Below are positions 34,852-43,076 of a stretch of DNA of 64,000 bases, one piece after another (within the stretch, counting starts at the first letter, position 1; every line of letters begins with the position of its first letter). The notes below the pieces were generated by a model. The model did not search any database and was not told where the DNA came from. It was given only the letters and a program-made list of their open reading frames with translations. The DNA is from Lichenicoccus roseus (GTDB lineage: Bacteria > Pseudomonadota > Alphaproteobacteria > Acetobacterales > Acetobacteraceae). The stretch covers positions 372,001-436,000 of the forward strand of contig NZ_VCDI01000002.1 in NCBI RefSeq assembly GCF_005844085.1, given 5' to 3'. A program made the translations under genes and the position numbers.

Positions 34852-35477
34852 AGCACACCCTTGGTCGAGGGGATGGCGTCCGACGCGCGCGGATCGGGTT
34901 CGCTCGCCATGCGCAGGGCGCGTGCCACCGCCTTGAAGCAGCCCTCGGCGATATGGTGGTTGTTGCTGCCCGCCTTCTGCGTGACGTGCAGGGCGAGGCC
35001 GGCATTGGAGGCGAAGCCGCGGAAGAACTCCTCGAACAGCTCGGTATCCATCTCGCCGATCTTGTCACGCGGGAACCGCACGTCCCAGACCAGGAACGAG
35101 CGGCCGGAAATGTCGATGGCCGCTTCCACCAGCGCCTCGTCCATCGGCACCACCGCGTGCCCGTAGCGCCGGATGCCGCGCTTGTCGCCGATGGCGCGCG
35201 CGAAGGCCTGGCCGAGCGCGATGCCGGTATCCTCGGTGGTGTGGTGGAAATCGACATGCAGGTCGCCCCGCGCCTCGATCGCGAGGTCGAACAGGGCGTG
35301 CCTGCCGAGTGCGGTCAGCATGTGGTCGAGGAAGCCGATGCCGGTGGCGATACGGGTCTGGCCGCTGCCGTCGAGCCCGAGGGTGAGCGCGATACTGGTC
35401 TCGCCGGTCACGCGCCGCACCTCGGCCGTGCGGCGGGTCGCGATGGGAGCCGAGGTGGGGGCGGGGTCTGCATCCAT
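34848..35477 (-). CDS. hisB: imidazoleglycerol-phosphate dehydratase
   Basis: A 209-aa single-function HisB dehydratase. The conserved order is VRRVTGETSIALTLGLDGSG, FLDHMLTALGRHALFDLAIE, HVDFHHTTEDTGIALGQAFA, VVPMDEALVEAAIDISGRSF and the Mn-binding NNHHIAEGCFKAVARALRMA. The first about 20 residues are a flexible tail. It is the first gene of the operon hisB-DUF2628-hisH-GNAT-hisA-hisF-hisE-HIT. Its promoter must lie in the 130-base gap to the divergent peroxidase gene; no His-rich leader peptide was found there. Confidence 0.95.
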   Translation of the reverse strand: MDADPAPTSAPIATRRTAEVRRVTGETSIALTLGLDGSGQTRIATGIGFLDHMLTALGRHALFDLAIEARGDLHVDFHHTTEDTGIALGQAFARAIGDKRGIRRYGHAVVPMDEALVEAAIDISGRSFLVWDVRFPRDKIGEMDTELFEEFFRGFASNAGLALHVTQKAGSNNHHIAEGCFKAVARALRMASEPDPRASDAIPSTKGVL

Positions 35478-35609
35478 GACGGCAAACTCCTACAGGATGG
35501 CCGCGTCCGATGCCACCGGGCCGCACCGGGACGGCGCCCGGCCCCTTGTCTGGGTCGCGGCGGCACGTCAGGTTGCGGGTTGGACGGCCGACAGCCCAGG
35601 AGAAGTCCC

Positions 35610-36182
35610 ATGACAGCGATCCGCGACATCCCGGTCAAGCGCATCGACGGCAGCGATGCCACCCTCGGGGACTATGCCGGCGACGTCCTGCTGGTGGTCA
35701 ACGTCGCCTCCAAGTGCGGACTGACGAAGCAGTACGACGCGCTGGAAACGCTCTATACCAACCACCGGGAGCGCGGCCTCACCGTGCTGGGCTTCCCGTG
35801 CAACCAATTCCGCGGCCAGGAGCCCGGCAGCGACGTCGAGATCGCCGAGTTCTGCAGCAGCACCTATGGCGTCGACTTCCCGATGTTCTCCAAGATCGAA
35901 GTCAACGGGCCGGACCGGCATCCGCTCTATGCGGCGCTGCTGCAGGCGGCCCCGCAGGCGCAGCAGAATCCGGACGGCGCCTTCCGCGAGCGGCTGGCCT
36001 CCTTCGGCCACGCGCCGCCGCCGGAGGACGTGTTCTGGAACTTCGAGAAGTTCCTGATCGGACGCGACGGCAGCGTCGTTGCCCGCTTCTCCCCGGACGT
36101 GCCGCCGGACCACGCCCTGGTCACCGACGCCGTCAAGACCGAGCTCGCGAAGCAGCCTCAGACCGCCGGCCACGCCGGATGA
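35610..36182 (+). CDS. glutathione peroxidase family protein
   Basis: A 190-aa thiol peroxidase of the GPx family. The peroxidatic Cys36 is in VVNVASKCGLTKQYDALETL, Gln in GFPCNQFRGQEPG and Trp/Asn in FWNFEKFLIGRDGSVVARFS complete the tetrad. It is a Cys, not a Sec, enzyme and probably uses thioredoxin through the Cys in GFPCNQF. A short start MTAIRDIPVKRIDG is normal. The ATG follows CCAGGAGAAG. Its stop overlaps the nitroreductase start (ATGA). Confidence 0.93.
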   Translation: MTAIRDIPVKRIDGSDATLGDYAGDVLLVVNVASKCGLTKQYDALETLYTNHRERGLTVLGFPCNQFRGQEPGSDVEIAEFCSSTYGVDFPMFSKIEVNGPDRHPLYAALLQAAPQAQQNPDGAFRERLASFGHAPPPEDVFWNFEKFLIGRDGSVVARFSPDVPPDHALVTDAVKTELAKQPQTAGHAG

Positions 36183-36760
36183 CGGATTTCGCCGGTCTCG
36201 ACATGCTGTTGTCGCGGGTGTCGGTGTCCAGGCTGGTCGAGCCGGCGCCGGAGGGCGACGTGCTGGAGCGCATTCTCGCGGCCGGGCTGCGCGCCCCGGA
36301 CCACGGCCACCTGACGCCCTGGCGCTACGTGCTGATACGCGGCGAGGCCCGCACCCGCATGGCGGACCTCGTCGAGGCCGCGCTGCGGGCACGCGACCCG
36401 GAGGCGCCGGCCGCGCTGATCGACAAGCAGCGCGGCAAGTTCCTGCGCCCGCCGCTGACCATCGCGCTGGGTGCCCGCCTTCGCGTCGACCACAAGGTGC
36501 CGCAATCCGAGCAGATGCTGGCGGTCGGCGCCGGCGCGATGAACCTGCTGAACGCGATCCATGCCACCGGCTTCGGCGCGATCTGGGTAACCGGCGCCAA
36601 TGCCTACGATCCGCTGGTGCAGGCCGGACTTGGTTTCGAGGCGCCGGATACGCTCGCCGGCTTCCTGTTCGTCGGCACGCCGGCGGAGCCGCCGCAAGCC
36701 GCGCCGCGCCCGTCGCTGGCCGGGCATGTCGTCGTCTGGCCGGCGCACGCCGAAGCGTGA
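36179..36760 (+). CDS. nitroreductase family protein (YdjA-like)
   Basis: A 193-aa FMN-binding reductase. It starts with LDMLLSRVSVSRLVEPAPEG and has RAPDHGHLTPWRYVLIRGEA, which holds an FMN-phosphate contact in place of the usual R-S-x-R start, as in small YdjA-type members. FGAIWVTGANAYDPLVQAGLGF and FLFVGTPAEPPQAAPRP are the C-terminal family blocks. Physiological substrate is unknown. It is translationally coupled to the glutathione peroxidase gene, which suggests a shared role in redox defence. It converges on fucU with only 12 bases between. Confidence 0.88.
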   Translation: MTDFAGLDMLLSRVSVSRLVEPAPEGDVLERILAAGLRAPDHGHLTPWRYVLIRGEARTRMADLVEAALRARDPEAPAALIDKQRGKFLRPPLTIALGARLRVDHKVPQSEQMLAVGAGAMNLLNAIHATGFGAIWVTGANAYDPLVQAGLGFEAPDTLAGFLFVGTPAEPPQAAPRPSLAGHVVVWPAHAEA

Positions 36761-36772
36761 GCCAGGCGAGCG

Positions 36773-37201
36773 TCAGAACTGCTTGATGACGCCCTTGGCG
36801 AGAATGATGTTGCCGTAGAGGCGGGTCTCGCCGGTCTGCACGATCGCGAAGGCGCTCTTGGCAAGCTCGTAGAACGCAAAGCGCTCGACGCTGGCGGGCC
36901 TCGGTCCGTCATGCGCGGCCAGGATGGTGGCGAAGTCCCGCACCGCTTCCGGGACGATGTCGGCGTCGCCCACCACCTGCATCGTCACCGCCGGGTCGGG
37001 GATGAAATCATCCAGCGGCAGCAGCGACAGCACCGCGCGCAGTACGGCACCGGCATCGATGCCGGGCAACTCGTGCAGCAGCCGCGCATTCGAGGCCCCC
37101 GGGAAGTTGGCGTCGACGATGGCGATGCGGTCGCCGTGGCCCATCGCGGCCAGGGTATGCAGCAGGCCGGGGGTGAGCAGGGGGTCAATTCCACGCAGCA
37201 T
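36773..37201 (-). CDS. fucU: L-fucose mutarotase (FucU/RbsD family)
   Basis: A 142-aa sugar mutarotase that interconverts the anomers of L-fucose or a related sugar. The family start MLRGIDPLLTPGLLHTLAAM-GHGD and AIVDANFPG are clear, with VMQVVGDADIVPEAVRD-like central text and the C-terminal FAIVQTGETRLYGNIILAKG. Start 37201 is chosen because it matches the family N-terminus; a Met at 37231 adds ten residues without a better ribosome site. It lies 70 bases after the fuconate dehydratase gene and is probably the third gene of its operon. Confidence 0.9.
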   Translation of the reverse strand: MLRGIDPLLTPGLLHTLAAMGHGDRIAIVDANFPGASNARLLHELPGIDAGAVLRAVLSLLPLDDFIPDPAVTMQVVGDADIVPEAVRDFATILAAHDGPRPASVERFAFYELAKSAFAIVQTGETRLYGNIILAKGVIKQF

Positions 37202-37271
37202 GGTACGAACGCTCTCCCAGCCCGATTTCATGACGAGCCGATTTCGACTGTGTCTATTTTGAGCAGTCTGC

Positions 37272-38549
37272 TTAGCCTCTGAACCGGAATGTTTCCAGTG
37301 CCTGCGAGCGCATCGTGGTCGAGTAGCCGGGCGCGGTGGGGGCCTGGTAGGCGGCGTCGCGTATGATGCAGGGGTTGAGGAAGTGCTCGTGCAGGTGATC
37401 GACATACTCGATCACCCGGTCCTGCATGGTGCCCGAGATCGCGACATAGTCGATCATCGAGAGGTGCTGGACGTGTTCGCACAGCCCGACGCCGCCGGCA
37501 TGCGGCCACACCGGCAGGTTGTATTTGTCCGCCATCAGCAGCACCGACAGCACCTCGTTGACCCCGCCCAGCCGGCAGCTGTCGATCTGCACGATGTCGA
37601 TCGCGGACCGCATCATGAACTGCTTGAACAGGATGCGGTTCTGGCACATCTCGCCGGTGGCGACGCGCACCGGCGCCACCGCCTCGCGTATGGCGCGATG
37701 GCCCTCGACATCGTCCGGGCTGGTCGGTTCCTCGATGAAGTACGGGTTGCAGAACGAGAGCTGCCGCACCCAGTCGATCGCCTGGCCGACATCCCACACC
37801 TGGTTGGCGTCGATCATCAGCCGGCGGTCGGGCCCGATCACCTCGCGCGCGATGCGCAGGCGCCGGATATCGTCCGCTAGGTCGTGGCCGACCTTCATCT
37901 TGATATGGGTGAAGCCCTGCGCCACCGCCTGCTCGCAGAGCCGCGTCAGCTTGGCGTCGTCATAGCCGAGCCAGCCGGCCGAGGTGGTGTAGCAGGGGTA
38001 GCCGTGCTTCAGCAGCGTCGCGATCCGCTCGGACTTGCCGGCCTGCCTGTCCTGCAGCCGCTCGATCGCCTCGTCCGGCGTGATGCAGTCGGTGATGTAG
38101 CGGAAATCAACGCAGCGCACGAGTTCGGCAGGGCTCATCTCGCCGACCAGCCGCCAGAGCGGTTTGCGATCCGCCTTCGCCCAGAGGTCCCACGCCGCAT
38201 TCACCACCGCGGCGGTGGCGAGATGCATCACGCCCTTGTCGGGACCGATCCAGCGCAGCTGGCTGTCGGACGTCACGTGCCGCCAGAACCGCGCCGGGTT
38301 CTCGCGTATCCAGTCGAGGTCCAGCCCGATCACGCGGCTCGCCAGGGCGTCGATGGCGCGGCAGCAGATCTCGTTGCCGCGACCGATGGTGAAGGTGAGG
38401 CCGTGGCCTTCCAGCGACGCATCGTCGGTCAGCAGGATCGCGTAGGCGGCGGAATAGTCGGGGTCCGGGTTCATCGCATCCGAGCCGTCCAGGCCAAGCG
38501 AGGTCGGGAACCGGATGTCGAGGCTGCGCAGTCCGGTGATCCGGGTCAT
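37272..38549 (-). CDS. L-fuconate dehydratase (enolase superfamily)
   Basis: A 425-aa mandelate-racemase-type dehydratase that would convert L-fuconate to 2-keto-3-deoxy-L-fuconate. It carries the KxK catalytic pair in FTHIKMKVGHDLADD, the metal ligands in LMIDANQVWDVGQAIDW, FIEEPTSPDD and VATGEMCQNR, and the His of the Asp-His pair in PVWPHAGGVGLCEHVQ. The N-terminal SLGLDGSDAMNPDPDYSAAY and GRGNEICCRAIDALASRVIG are typical of the FucD group. The ATG overlaps the GntR regulator stop (ATGA). Closest alternative is a dehydratase for L-galactonate or D-arabinonate. Confidence 0.9.
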   Translation of the reverse strand: MTRITGLRSLDIRFPTSLGLDGSDAMNPDPDYSAAYAILLTDDASLEGHGLTFTIGRGNEICCRAIDALASRVIGLDLDWIRENPARFWRHVTSDSQLRWIGPDKGVMHLATAAVVNAAWDLWAKADRKPLWRLVGEMSPAELVRCVDFRYITDCITPDEAIERLQDRQAGKSERIATLLKHGYPCYTTSAGWLGYDDAKLTRLCEQAVAQGFTHIKMKVGHDLADDIRRLRIAREVIGPDRRLMIDANQVWDVGQAIDWVRQLSFCNPYFIEEPTSPDDVEGHRAIREAVAPVRVATGEMCQNRILFKQFMMRSAIDIVQIDSCRLGGVNEVLSVLLMADKYNLPVWPHAGGVGLCEHVQHLSMIDYVAISGTMQDRVIEYVDHLHEHFLNPCIIRDAAYQAPTAPGYSTTMRSQALETFRFRG

Positions 38550-39475
38550 GGTGATGTCTCCAGGGTCTGGCTTGCACGGACGGAAGGCTCGTCGACGAAC
38601 ACGATGGAGGCGAGCAGCGTTTGTCGTGCGGAGCGAAGATGCGTGCGGCAGGCACGGTCCACCGCTACGCGGTCGCGGCTGCGCAGGGCGGCGATATAGG
38701 CAAGGTGCTCGTCGATCGCGACCCGGTTGCGACGGGCCGCATCCGACTTGTTCCAGCGATAGTGGTAGTGGAACACCAGGGCGATGACGTCGTAGAAATC
38801 CGTCACGAAGCGGTTGTCCGACGCGGCATGGATAAGCCGGTGGAAGCGTTCGTCGAGGATGGCGAAGTCGGCCTCGTCGATCGGGTCGTGCCGCCGCGCG
38901 GAATCATGCAGCGCCTCGATCTGCGCGAGGTCCCGCCAGGCCGGATGCTCCGGCGGCAGGCCGATGAAGTGTTTCGCCGAGCGCTGCTCGAACATCTCGC
39001 GCACCTCGGTCAACTCCAGCGCGAAGGCGCGGGTGAAGCCCTTCAGGATCCAGGTGCTGTTGCGTCGCTTCTCGATCAGCCCATACCGGCTGAAGCGGAT
39101 CAGGAACTCGCGCACCGACGACGTGCTGACGCCGACCTCGCGCGCCAGCTCCAGTTCATTGATGCTGCCGCCCGGCAGGCTCCCCTCGGCGAGGATCTTC
39201 TGCATGAAGCGGCGTTCGATCACTACCGCGATCGGATCGACCTCGTCCTTCGGAAAATAATCCTGTTCCGCCGGCAGCCGCAGGATGCGCCTGGCGTGCG
39301 GCACGGGGGCCAGCAGGCCCTGTTCGGCGAGGCGGTGCAGGATGGCGCGTATGGTGGTCCGGCTGACCTGAAGCGCGGCGCTCAGCTCCGGCTCCGACGG
39401 CAGCGCCGCCTGGTCCGCGATCAGGTCGAGGCTGCGATTATATGCCTGCTTGAACAGGGTGTTCGGCTTCGACAT
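38546..39475 (-). CDS. GntR-family regulator with two winged-helix domains and FCD domain
   Basis: A 309-aa regulator. Residues about 5-66 form one winged helix (LPSEPELSAALQVSRTTIRA as the HTH), residues about 80-145 form a second (INELELAREVGVSTSSVREF followed by GLIEKRRNSTWIL), and the rest is an FCD ligand domain (LTEVREMFEQRSAKHFIGLP, then DERFHRLIHAASDNRFVTDF with metal-site His). Most FadR/FCD proteins have a single winged helix. It is first in an operon with fuconate dehydratase and FucU, divergent from the ABC importer, so it most likely senses a sugar acid of the pathway and represses through the palindrome at 39543. Confidence 0.88.
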   Translation of the reverse strand: MSKPNTLFKQAYNRSLDLIADQAALPSEPELSAALQVSRTTIRAILHRLAEQGLLAPVPHARRILRLPAEQDYFPKDEVDPIAVVIERRFMQKILAEGSLPGGSINELELAREVGVSTSSVREFLIRFSRYGLIEKRRNSTWILKGFTRAFALELTEVREMFEQRSAKHFIGLPPEHPAWRDLAQIEALHDSARRHDPIDEADFAILDERFHRLIHAASDNRFVTDFYDVIALVFHYHYRWNKSDAARRNRVAIDEHLAYIAALRSRDRVAVDRACRTHLRSARQTLLASIVFVDEPSVRASQTLETSP

Positions 39476-39528
39476 TCTTCCCAGTCGCCAGGCTGTCCTC
39501 TTGCGGGATGCCCGTATCGTTGTGCCTG

Positions 39529-39565
39529 TTGACAGCGTGGCCTGTTCCTTATCCTATAAGAAACA
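39529..39565 (+). promoter_or_regulatory. importer promoter with near-perfect palindrome (GntR operator)
   Basis: TTGACA at 39529-39534 and TCCTAT at 39552-39557 are spaced by 17 bases and make a plausible sigma-70 promoter. TGTTCCTTAT (39543-39552) and ATAAGAAACA (39556-39565) form a dyad with one mismatch and a 3-base centre, overlapping the -10. Binding would block the importer promoter. The divergent regulator gene begins about 70 bases away. Confidence 0.65.
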
Positions 39566-39622
39566 CAGGTGGGCAATACCCGCCCGGGTGACCGGCCGAG
39601 AGAGCCGAACAGGGAGAACGAC

Positions 39623-40609
39623 ATGAGCATTATATCGTCGACCGGGCGTCGTCGCGCACTCGGCGCGCTGGCGGGTGCCGCGCTTATCGCAGGCGCGCCG
39701 GTCGCGGGCGCGGTGCGGGCTGCCGAAACGATTCCGGTGATCGTCAAGGACACCACCGCGGAATACTGGCAGATCGTGCAGGCCGGAGCGCGCAAGGCCG
39801 GCAAGGATCTCGGCGTCAACGTGCCGCTGCTCGGCGCGCAGAGCGAAGCAGACATCCCCGGCCAGATCACCGCTCTCGAGAATGCGGTTTCCGAGCATCC
39901 GGCCGCCATCGTGATCTCGCCGACGCAGTTCGCCGCCCTCGGTGCGCCGATCACCGACGCCGCCAAGTCGGTCAAGATCATCGGCATCGATAGCGCCGCC
40001 GACACCGATGCGTTCACCTCGTTCCTCACCACCGACAACGTCGAGGGTGGCCGCAAGGCGGCGGATGCGCTGGGCGCCGCGATCGCCGCCAAGAACGGCA
40101 GCGCCAAGGGCGACGTCGCGGTGATCGTCTCGCTGCCGGGCGTGGGCTCCCTCGACCAGCGCACGCAGGGCTTCAAGGAAGAACTCGGAAAGAAATTCCC
40201 TGACCTGAAGATCATCGCGGTGCGTATCGGCGACGGCCAGGTCACCACCGGGCTCAATATCGCCAACGACCTGCTGACCGCGCATCCGAACCTGGTCGGC
40301 ATCTTCGCGTCCAACCTCACCATGAGCGAGGGTGCGGGTCAGGCGATCGCCGAGATCCATCCGCCGAAGCTGAGCACGGTGGCGTTCGACAGCGACCAGA
40401 AGCTCGTCGGTTTCCTGAAGGACGGCACCATCGCGGCGATGATCGTGCAGGACCCGTATCGCATGGGCTATGACGGGGTGAAGACCGCGCTTGCGGCGTC
40501 GCGCGGGCAGCCGGTGCCGAAGAATGTCGATACCGGCGTCAACGTCATCACCAAGGCGAACCTCGACACGCCGCGCTCGCAGGAGCTGCTCAACCCGAAG
40601 CTGAACTGA
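39623..40609 (+). CDS. sugar ABC transporter substrate-binding protein 1
   Basis: A 328-aa periplasmic-binding protein of the ribose/galactose (peripla_BP_4) type. The signal STGRRRALGALAGAALIAGA has a twin-arginine-like RRRALG and a cleavage site near AVRA-AE. The mature protein begins IPVIVKDTTAEYWQIVQAGA, then SPTQFAALGAPITDAA, SDQKLVGFLKDGTIAAMIVQ and DPYRMGYDGVKTAL, all normal. The ligand is not determined; neighbours suggest L-fucose or a related deoxy- or pentose sugar. The ATG follows AGGGAGAA. The next gene begins 10 bases later. Confidence 0.92.
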   Translation: MSIISSTGRRRALGALAGAALIAGAPVAGAVRAAETIPVIVKDTTAEYWQIVQAGARKAGKDLGVNVPLLGAQSEADIPGQITALENAVSEHPAAIVISPTQFAALGAPITDAAKSVKIIGIDSAADTDAFTSFLTTDNVEGGRKAADALGAAIAAKNGSAKGDVAVIVSLPGVGSLDQRTQGFKEELGKKFPDLKIIAVRIGDGQVTTGLNIANDLLTAHPNLVGIFASNLTMSEGAGQAIAEIHPPKLSTVAFDSDQKLVGFLKDGTIAAMIVQDPYRMGYDGVKTALAASRGQPVPKNVDTGVNVITKANLDTPRSQELLNPKLN

Positions 40610-40618
40610 GCAACTGCC

Positions 40619-42097
40619 GTGACCACGATCATGGAGCTGCGTGGTGTCGACAAGCGGTTCACCGGCACCTACGCGCTGAAAGCGGTCAGCCTCGCCTTCG
40701 AGGAGGGTGAGATCCACGCCCTCGTCGGCGAGAACGGCGCCGGCAAGTCGACCATGATCAAGATCCTCACCGGTGCATATGAGCGCACCGGCGGGGAAAT
40801 CCGCTGGCGCGGCGACGAGGTTGCGCTGGCCACCCCGCACGACGCGATTGCGCTCGGCATCAATGCGGTGCACCAGGAAGTCGTGCTGTGCCGGCATCTC
40901 GATGTCGCGGCCAACATGTTCCTGGGCGACGAGCGCAGCGGCGGCGGCTTCCTGCAGAAGCGCAGGATGCGTCGGGAGGCGCAGCGCGTGCTGGACGATC
41001 TCGGCTTCCACATCGACGCCGGCGCCATGCTCGGGGAGCTTACCATCGGCCAGCAGCAGCTGGTCGCCACCGCGCGGGCGGCGATGCGCGGCACCCGCTT
41101 CCTGATCCTCGACGAGCCGACCGGCTACCTGACCCGCCAGGAAACCGACCAGCTGTTCCGGCTGGTGCGCCGGTTGAACGCGGATGGCGTCACCATCGTC
41201 TATATCAGCCACCGCATGGAGGAGATCTTCGAGCTCTCCCACCGGGTCAGCGTGCTGCGCGACGGCGTGCTGATCGCGACCCATGTCACCGCCGAGACCG
41301 ATGAGCGTGCGCTGATCCGTGACATGGTGGCGCGCTCGATCGAGGAAGTGCACTACAAGGAGGAGGTGTCGCAGGGCGAGACGCTGCTGCGCGTCACCGA
41401 TTTCAGCGGGCCGGGTTTCAACGATATCAGCCTCGATGTGCGCAAGGGCGAGGTGGTCGGGCTGTATGGCCTGGTCGGCGCCGGCCGCAGCGAGTTCGTG
41501 CAGTGCCTGTTCGGCCGCACCCGCGCGACTGGCGGCACCGTCGAGTTCAAGGGCAAGAGCGTCGACATCAGGCGCGAGCGGCAGGCGATCGATCTCGGCA
41601 TCGCGCTGGTGCCGGAAAGCCGGCGCGACCAGGGTCTGTGCCTCAATCTCGGTGTCGGGTTCAACCTCAACGCACCGATCTTCGACCGCCTGAGCCGCGG
41701 GCCCATGATGGATGCGGGCGCCGAGCGTCGCGCTGCCGGCGGGCAGATACGCGACATGCGCATCGTCACCGCCTCGCAGGGTGCGCTGGCCGCGACGCTG
41801 TCCGGGGGCAACCAGCAGAAGATCGTGATCGGCAAATGGCTGAGCCATGGCGCCGACCTGTTTATTTTCGACGAGCCCACCGTCGGCGTCGACGTCGGCA
41901 CCAAGGTCGAGATCTACAAGCTGATCGCCAAGCTGCTGCATAACGGCGCCGGCGTGATCCTGATCTCGTCCTACCTGCCGGAAGTGCGCGACCTCGCCGA
42001 CCGGCTGCACGTGTTCCGCGCCGGCAGGCTGGTGGCGAGCTACCGGCCACGCGAGGTGGAGCAGGAAACCATCCTCAGGGAGGCGATCGGTGTCTGA
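40619..42097 (+). CDS. sugar ABC transporter ATPase 1 (CUT2, RbsA-like)
   Basis: A 492-aa double ATPase. The first domain has Walker [10 protein letters not shown], a weak signature LTIGQQQLVATARAAM and Walker B FLILDEPTGYLTRQE, with VYISHRMEEIFEL as H-loop. The second has GLVGAGRSEFVQCLFG in place of Walker A, EDRK-like VPESRRDQGLCLNLG and the strong signature [15 protein letters not shown] with FIFDEPTVGVDVGTK. This is the standard ribose-type layout. Start is GTG 40619; an ATG at 40631 (MELRGVDKRF) is equally plausible. Its stop overlaps the permease start by eight bases. Confidence 0.92.
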   Translation: MTTIMELRGVDKRFTGTYALKAVSLAFEEGEIHALVGENGAGKSTMIKILTGAYERTGGEIRWRGDEVALATPHDAIALGINAVHQEVVLCRHLDVAANMFLGDERSGGGFLQKRRMRREAQRVLDDLGFHIDAGAMLGELTIGQQQLVATARAAMRGTRFLILDEPTGYLTRQETDQLFRLVRRLNADGVTIVYISHRMEEIFELSHRVSVLRDGVLIATHVTAETDERALIRDMVARSIEEVHYKEEVSQGETLLRVTDFSGPGFNDISLDVRKGEVVGLYGLVGAGRSEFVQCLFGRTRATGGTVEFKGKSVDIRRERQAIDLGIALVPESRRDQGLCLNLGVGFNLNAPIFDRLSRGPMMDAGAERRAAGGQIRDMRIVTASQGALAATLSGGNQQKIVIGKWLSHGADLFIFDEPTVGVDVGTKVEIYKLIAKLLHNGAGVILISSYLPEVRDLADRLHVFRAGRLVASYRPREVEQETILREAIGV

Positions 42098-43076
42098 AGT
42101 CGCGCGCGAGGTGCCGGGTCTGCCGGTGCCGAAATCCGGCGCCCGCAAGCGCTTCGCCTTCCTGCTCAGCCTGACGCTGCTCGGGCTGCTGCTGCTGCTC
42201 TGGGTGATCCTGGCGATCTCGACGGACAGTTTTGCCACCACCGGCAATTTCGTGAACCTGATGCGGCAGGCGTCGCTCTGGACCATCATCGCGATCGGCC
42301 AGACCTTCGTCATCATCACCGCCGGCATCGACCTGTCCGTGGGTGCCGTGGTCGGCCTAGCCAGCACGGTGGTGGCGATGCTGCTGGTGGCGCACGTGCC
42401 GATCGCGCTGGCGTGCCTGATCACCCTGGCGATGGGTGTCGCCATCGGCATGTTCCACGGCTTCGCCATCGTGCAGATGCGCCTGCCGCCGTTCATCACC
42501 ACGCTGGCGACCCTGACCGCGCTCCGTGGCATCGGGCTGCTGATGACCGGCGGCCAGACCATCGCGGGGTTTCCGCGCAGCTTCGGCGCGTTCTCGCGCG
42601 GCGCCGTGCTGGGCATTCCGAACCTGTTCTGGATGGTGATCCTGGTGGCGATCCCGGCCGGGCTGCTGCTGCACCAGACGCGCTGGGGCCGGCATATCTA
42701 TGCGGCCGGCAGCAATCCGGAGGCGGCGCGCCTGTCCGGCATCAATGTCGGGCGCACGATCTATCTCGCCTACATCATCTCGGCGACGCTGGCGGCGTTC
42801 GCCGGCATCCTGACCGCGTCGCGTATCGGCATCGGCGTCGCCACCACCGGCGATGGCTGGGAATTGCAGTCGATCGCCTCCTCGGTGATCGGCGGCACCT
42901 CGCTGTTCGGCGCGGTCGGCACGGTGATCGGGCCGGTGCTGGGCGCGATCCTGCTGACCACGATCAACAACGGCGCCAACCTGCTCAACGTGAACCCGTT
43001 CTGGCAGCGGGTGATCACCGGGGGATTGATCATCGTCATCGTGTATTTCGACCAGCGCCGCCGGAGGCGTTCGTGA
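42090..43076 (+). CDS. sugar ABC transporter permease 1 (RbsC-like)
   Basis: A 328-aa permease of the ribose-importer family with about 8-10 helices. Signature segments are FVIITAGIDLSVGAVVGLAS, PPFITTLATLTALRGIGLLM and HIYAAGSNPEAARLSGINVG, plus SSVIGGTSLFGAVGTVIGPV. It would dimerise to form the channel. The GTG start lies within the end of the ATPase gene, and its stop is within the GTGA start of the dehydrogenase, so ATPase, permease and dehydrogenase are coupled. Confidence 0.93.
   Translation: MSEVAREVPGLPVPKSGARKRFAFLLSLTLLGLLLLLWVILAISTDSFATTGNFVNLMRQASLWTIIAIGQTFVIITAGIDLSVGAVVGLASTVVAMLLVAHVPIALACLITLAMGVAIGMFHGFAIVQMRLPPFITTLATLTALRGIGLLMTGGQTIAGFPRSFGAFSRGAVLGIPNLFWMVILVAIPAGLLLHQTRWGRHIYAAGSNPEAARLSGINVGRTIYLAYIISATLAAFAGILTASRIGIGVATTGDGWELQSIASSVIGGTSLFGAVGTVIGPVLGAILLTTINNGANLLNVNPFWQRVITGGLIIVIVYFDQRRRRRS

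Noticed and set aside
39554-42616. 1020-codon minus-strand frame opposite the first sugar importer
   Set aside because: The plus-strand importer genes have all expected motifs; the minus frame is an Arg/Asp-rich shadow.
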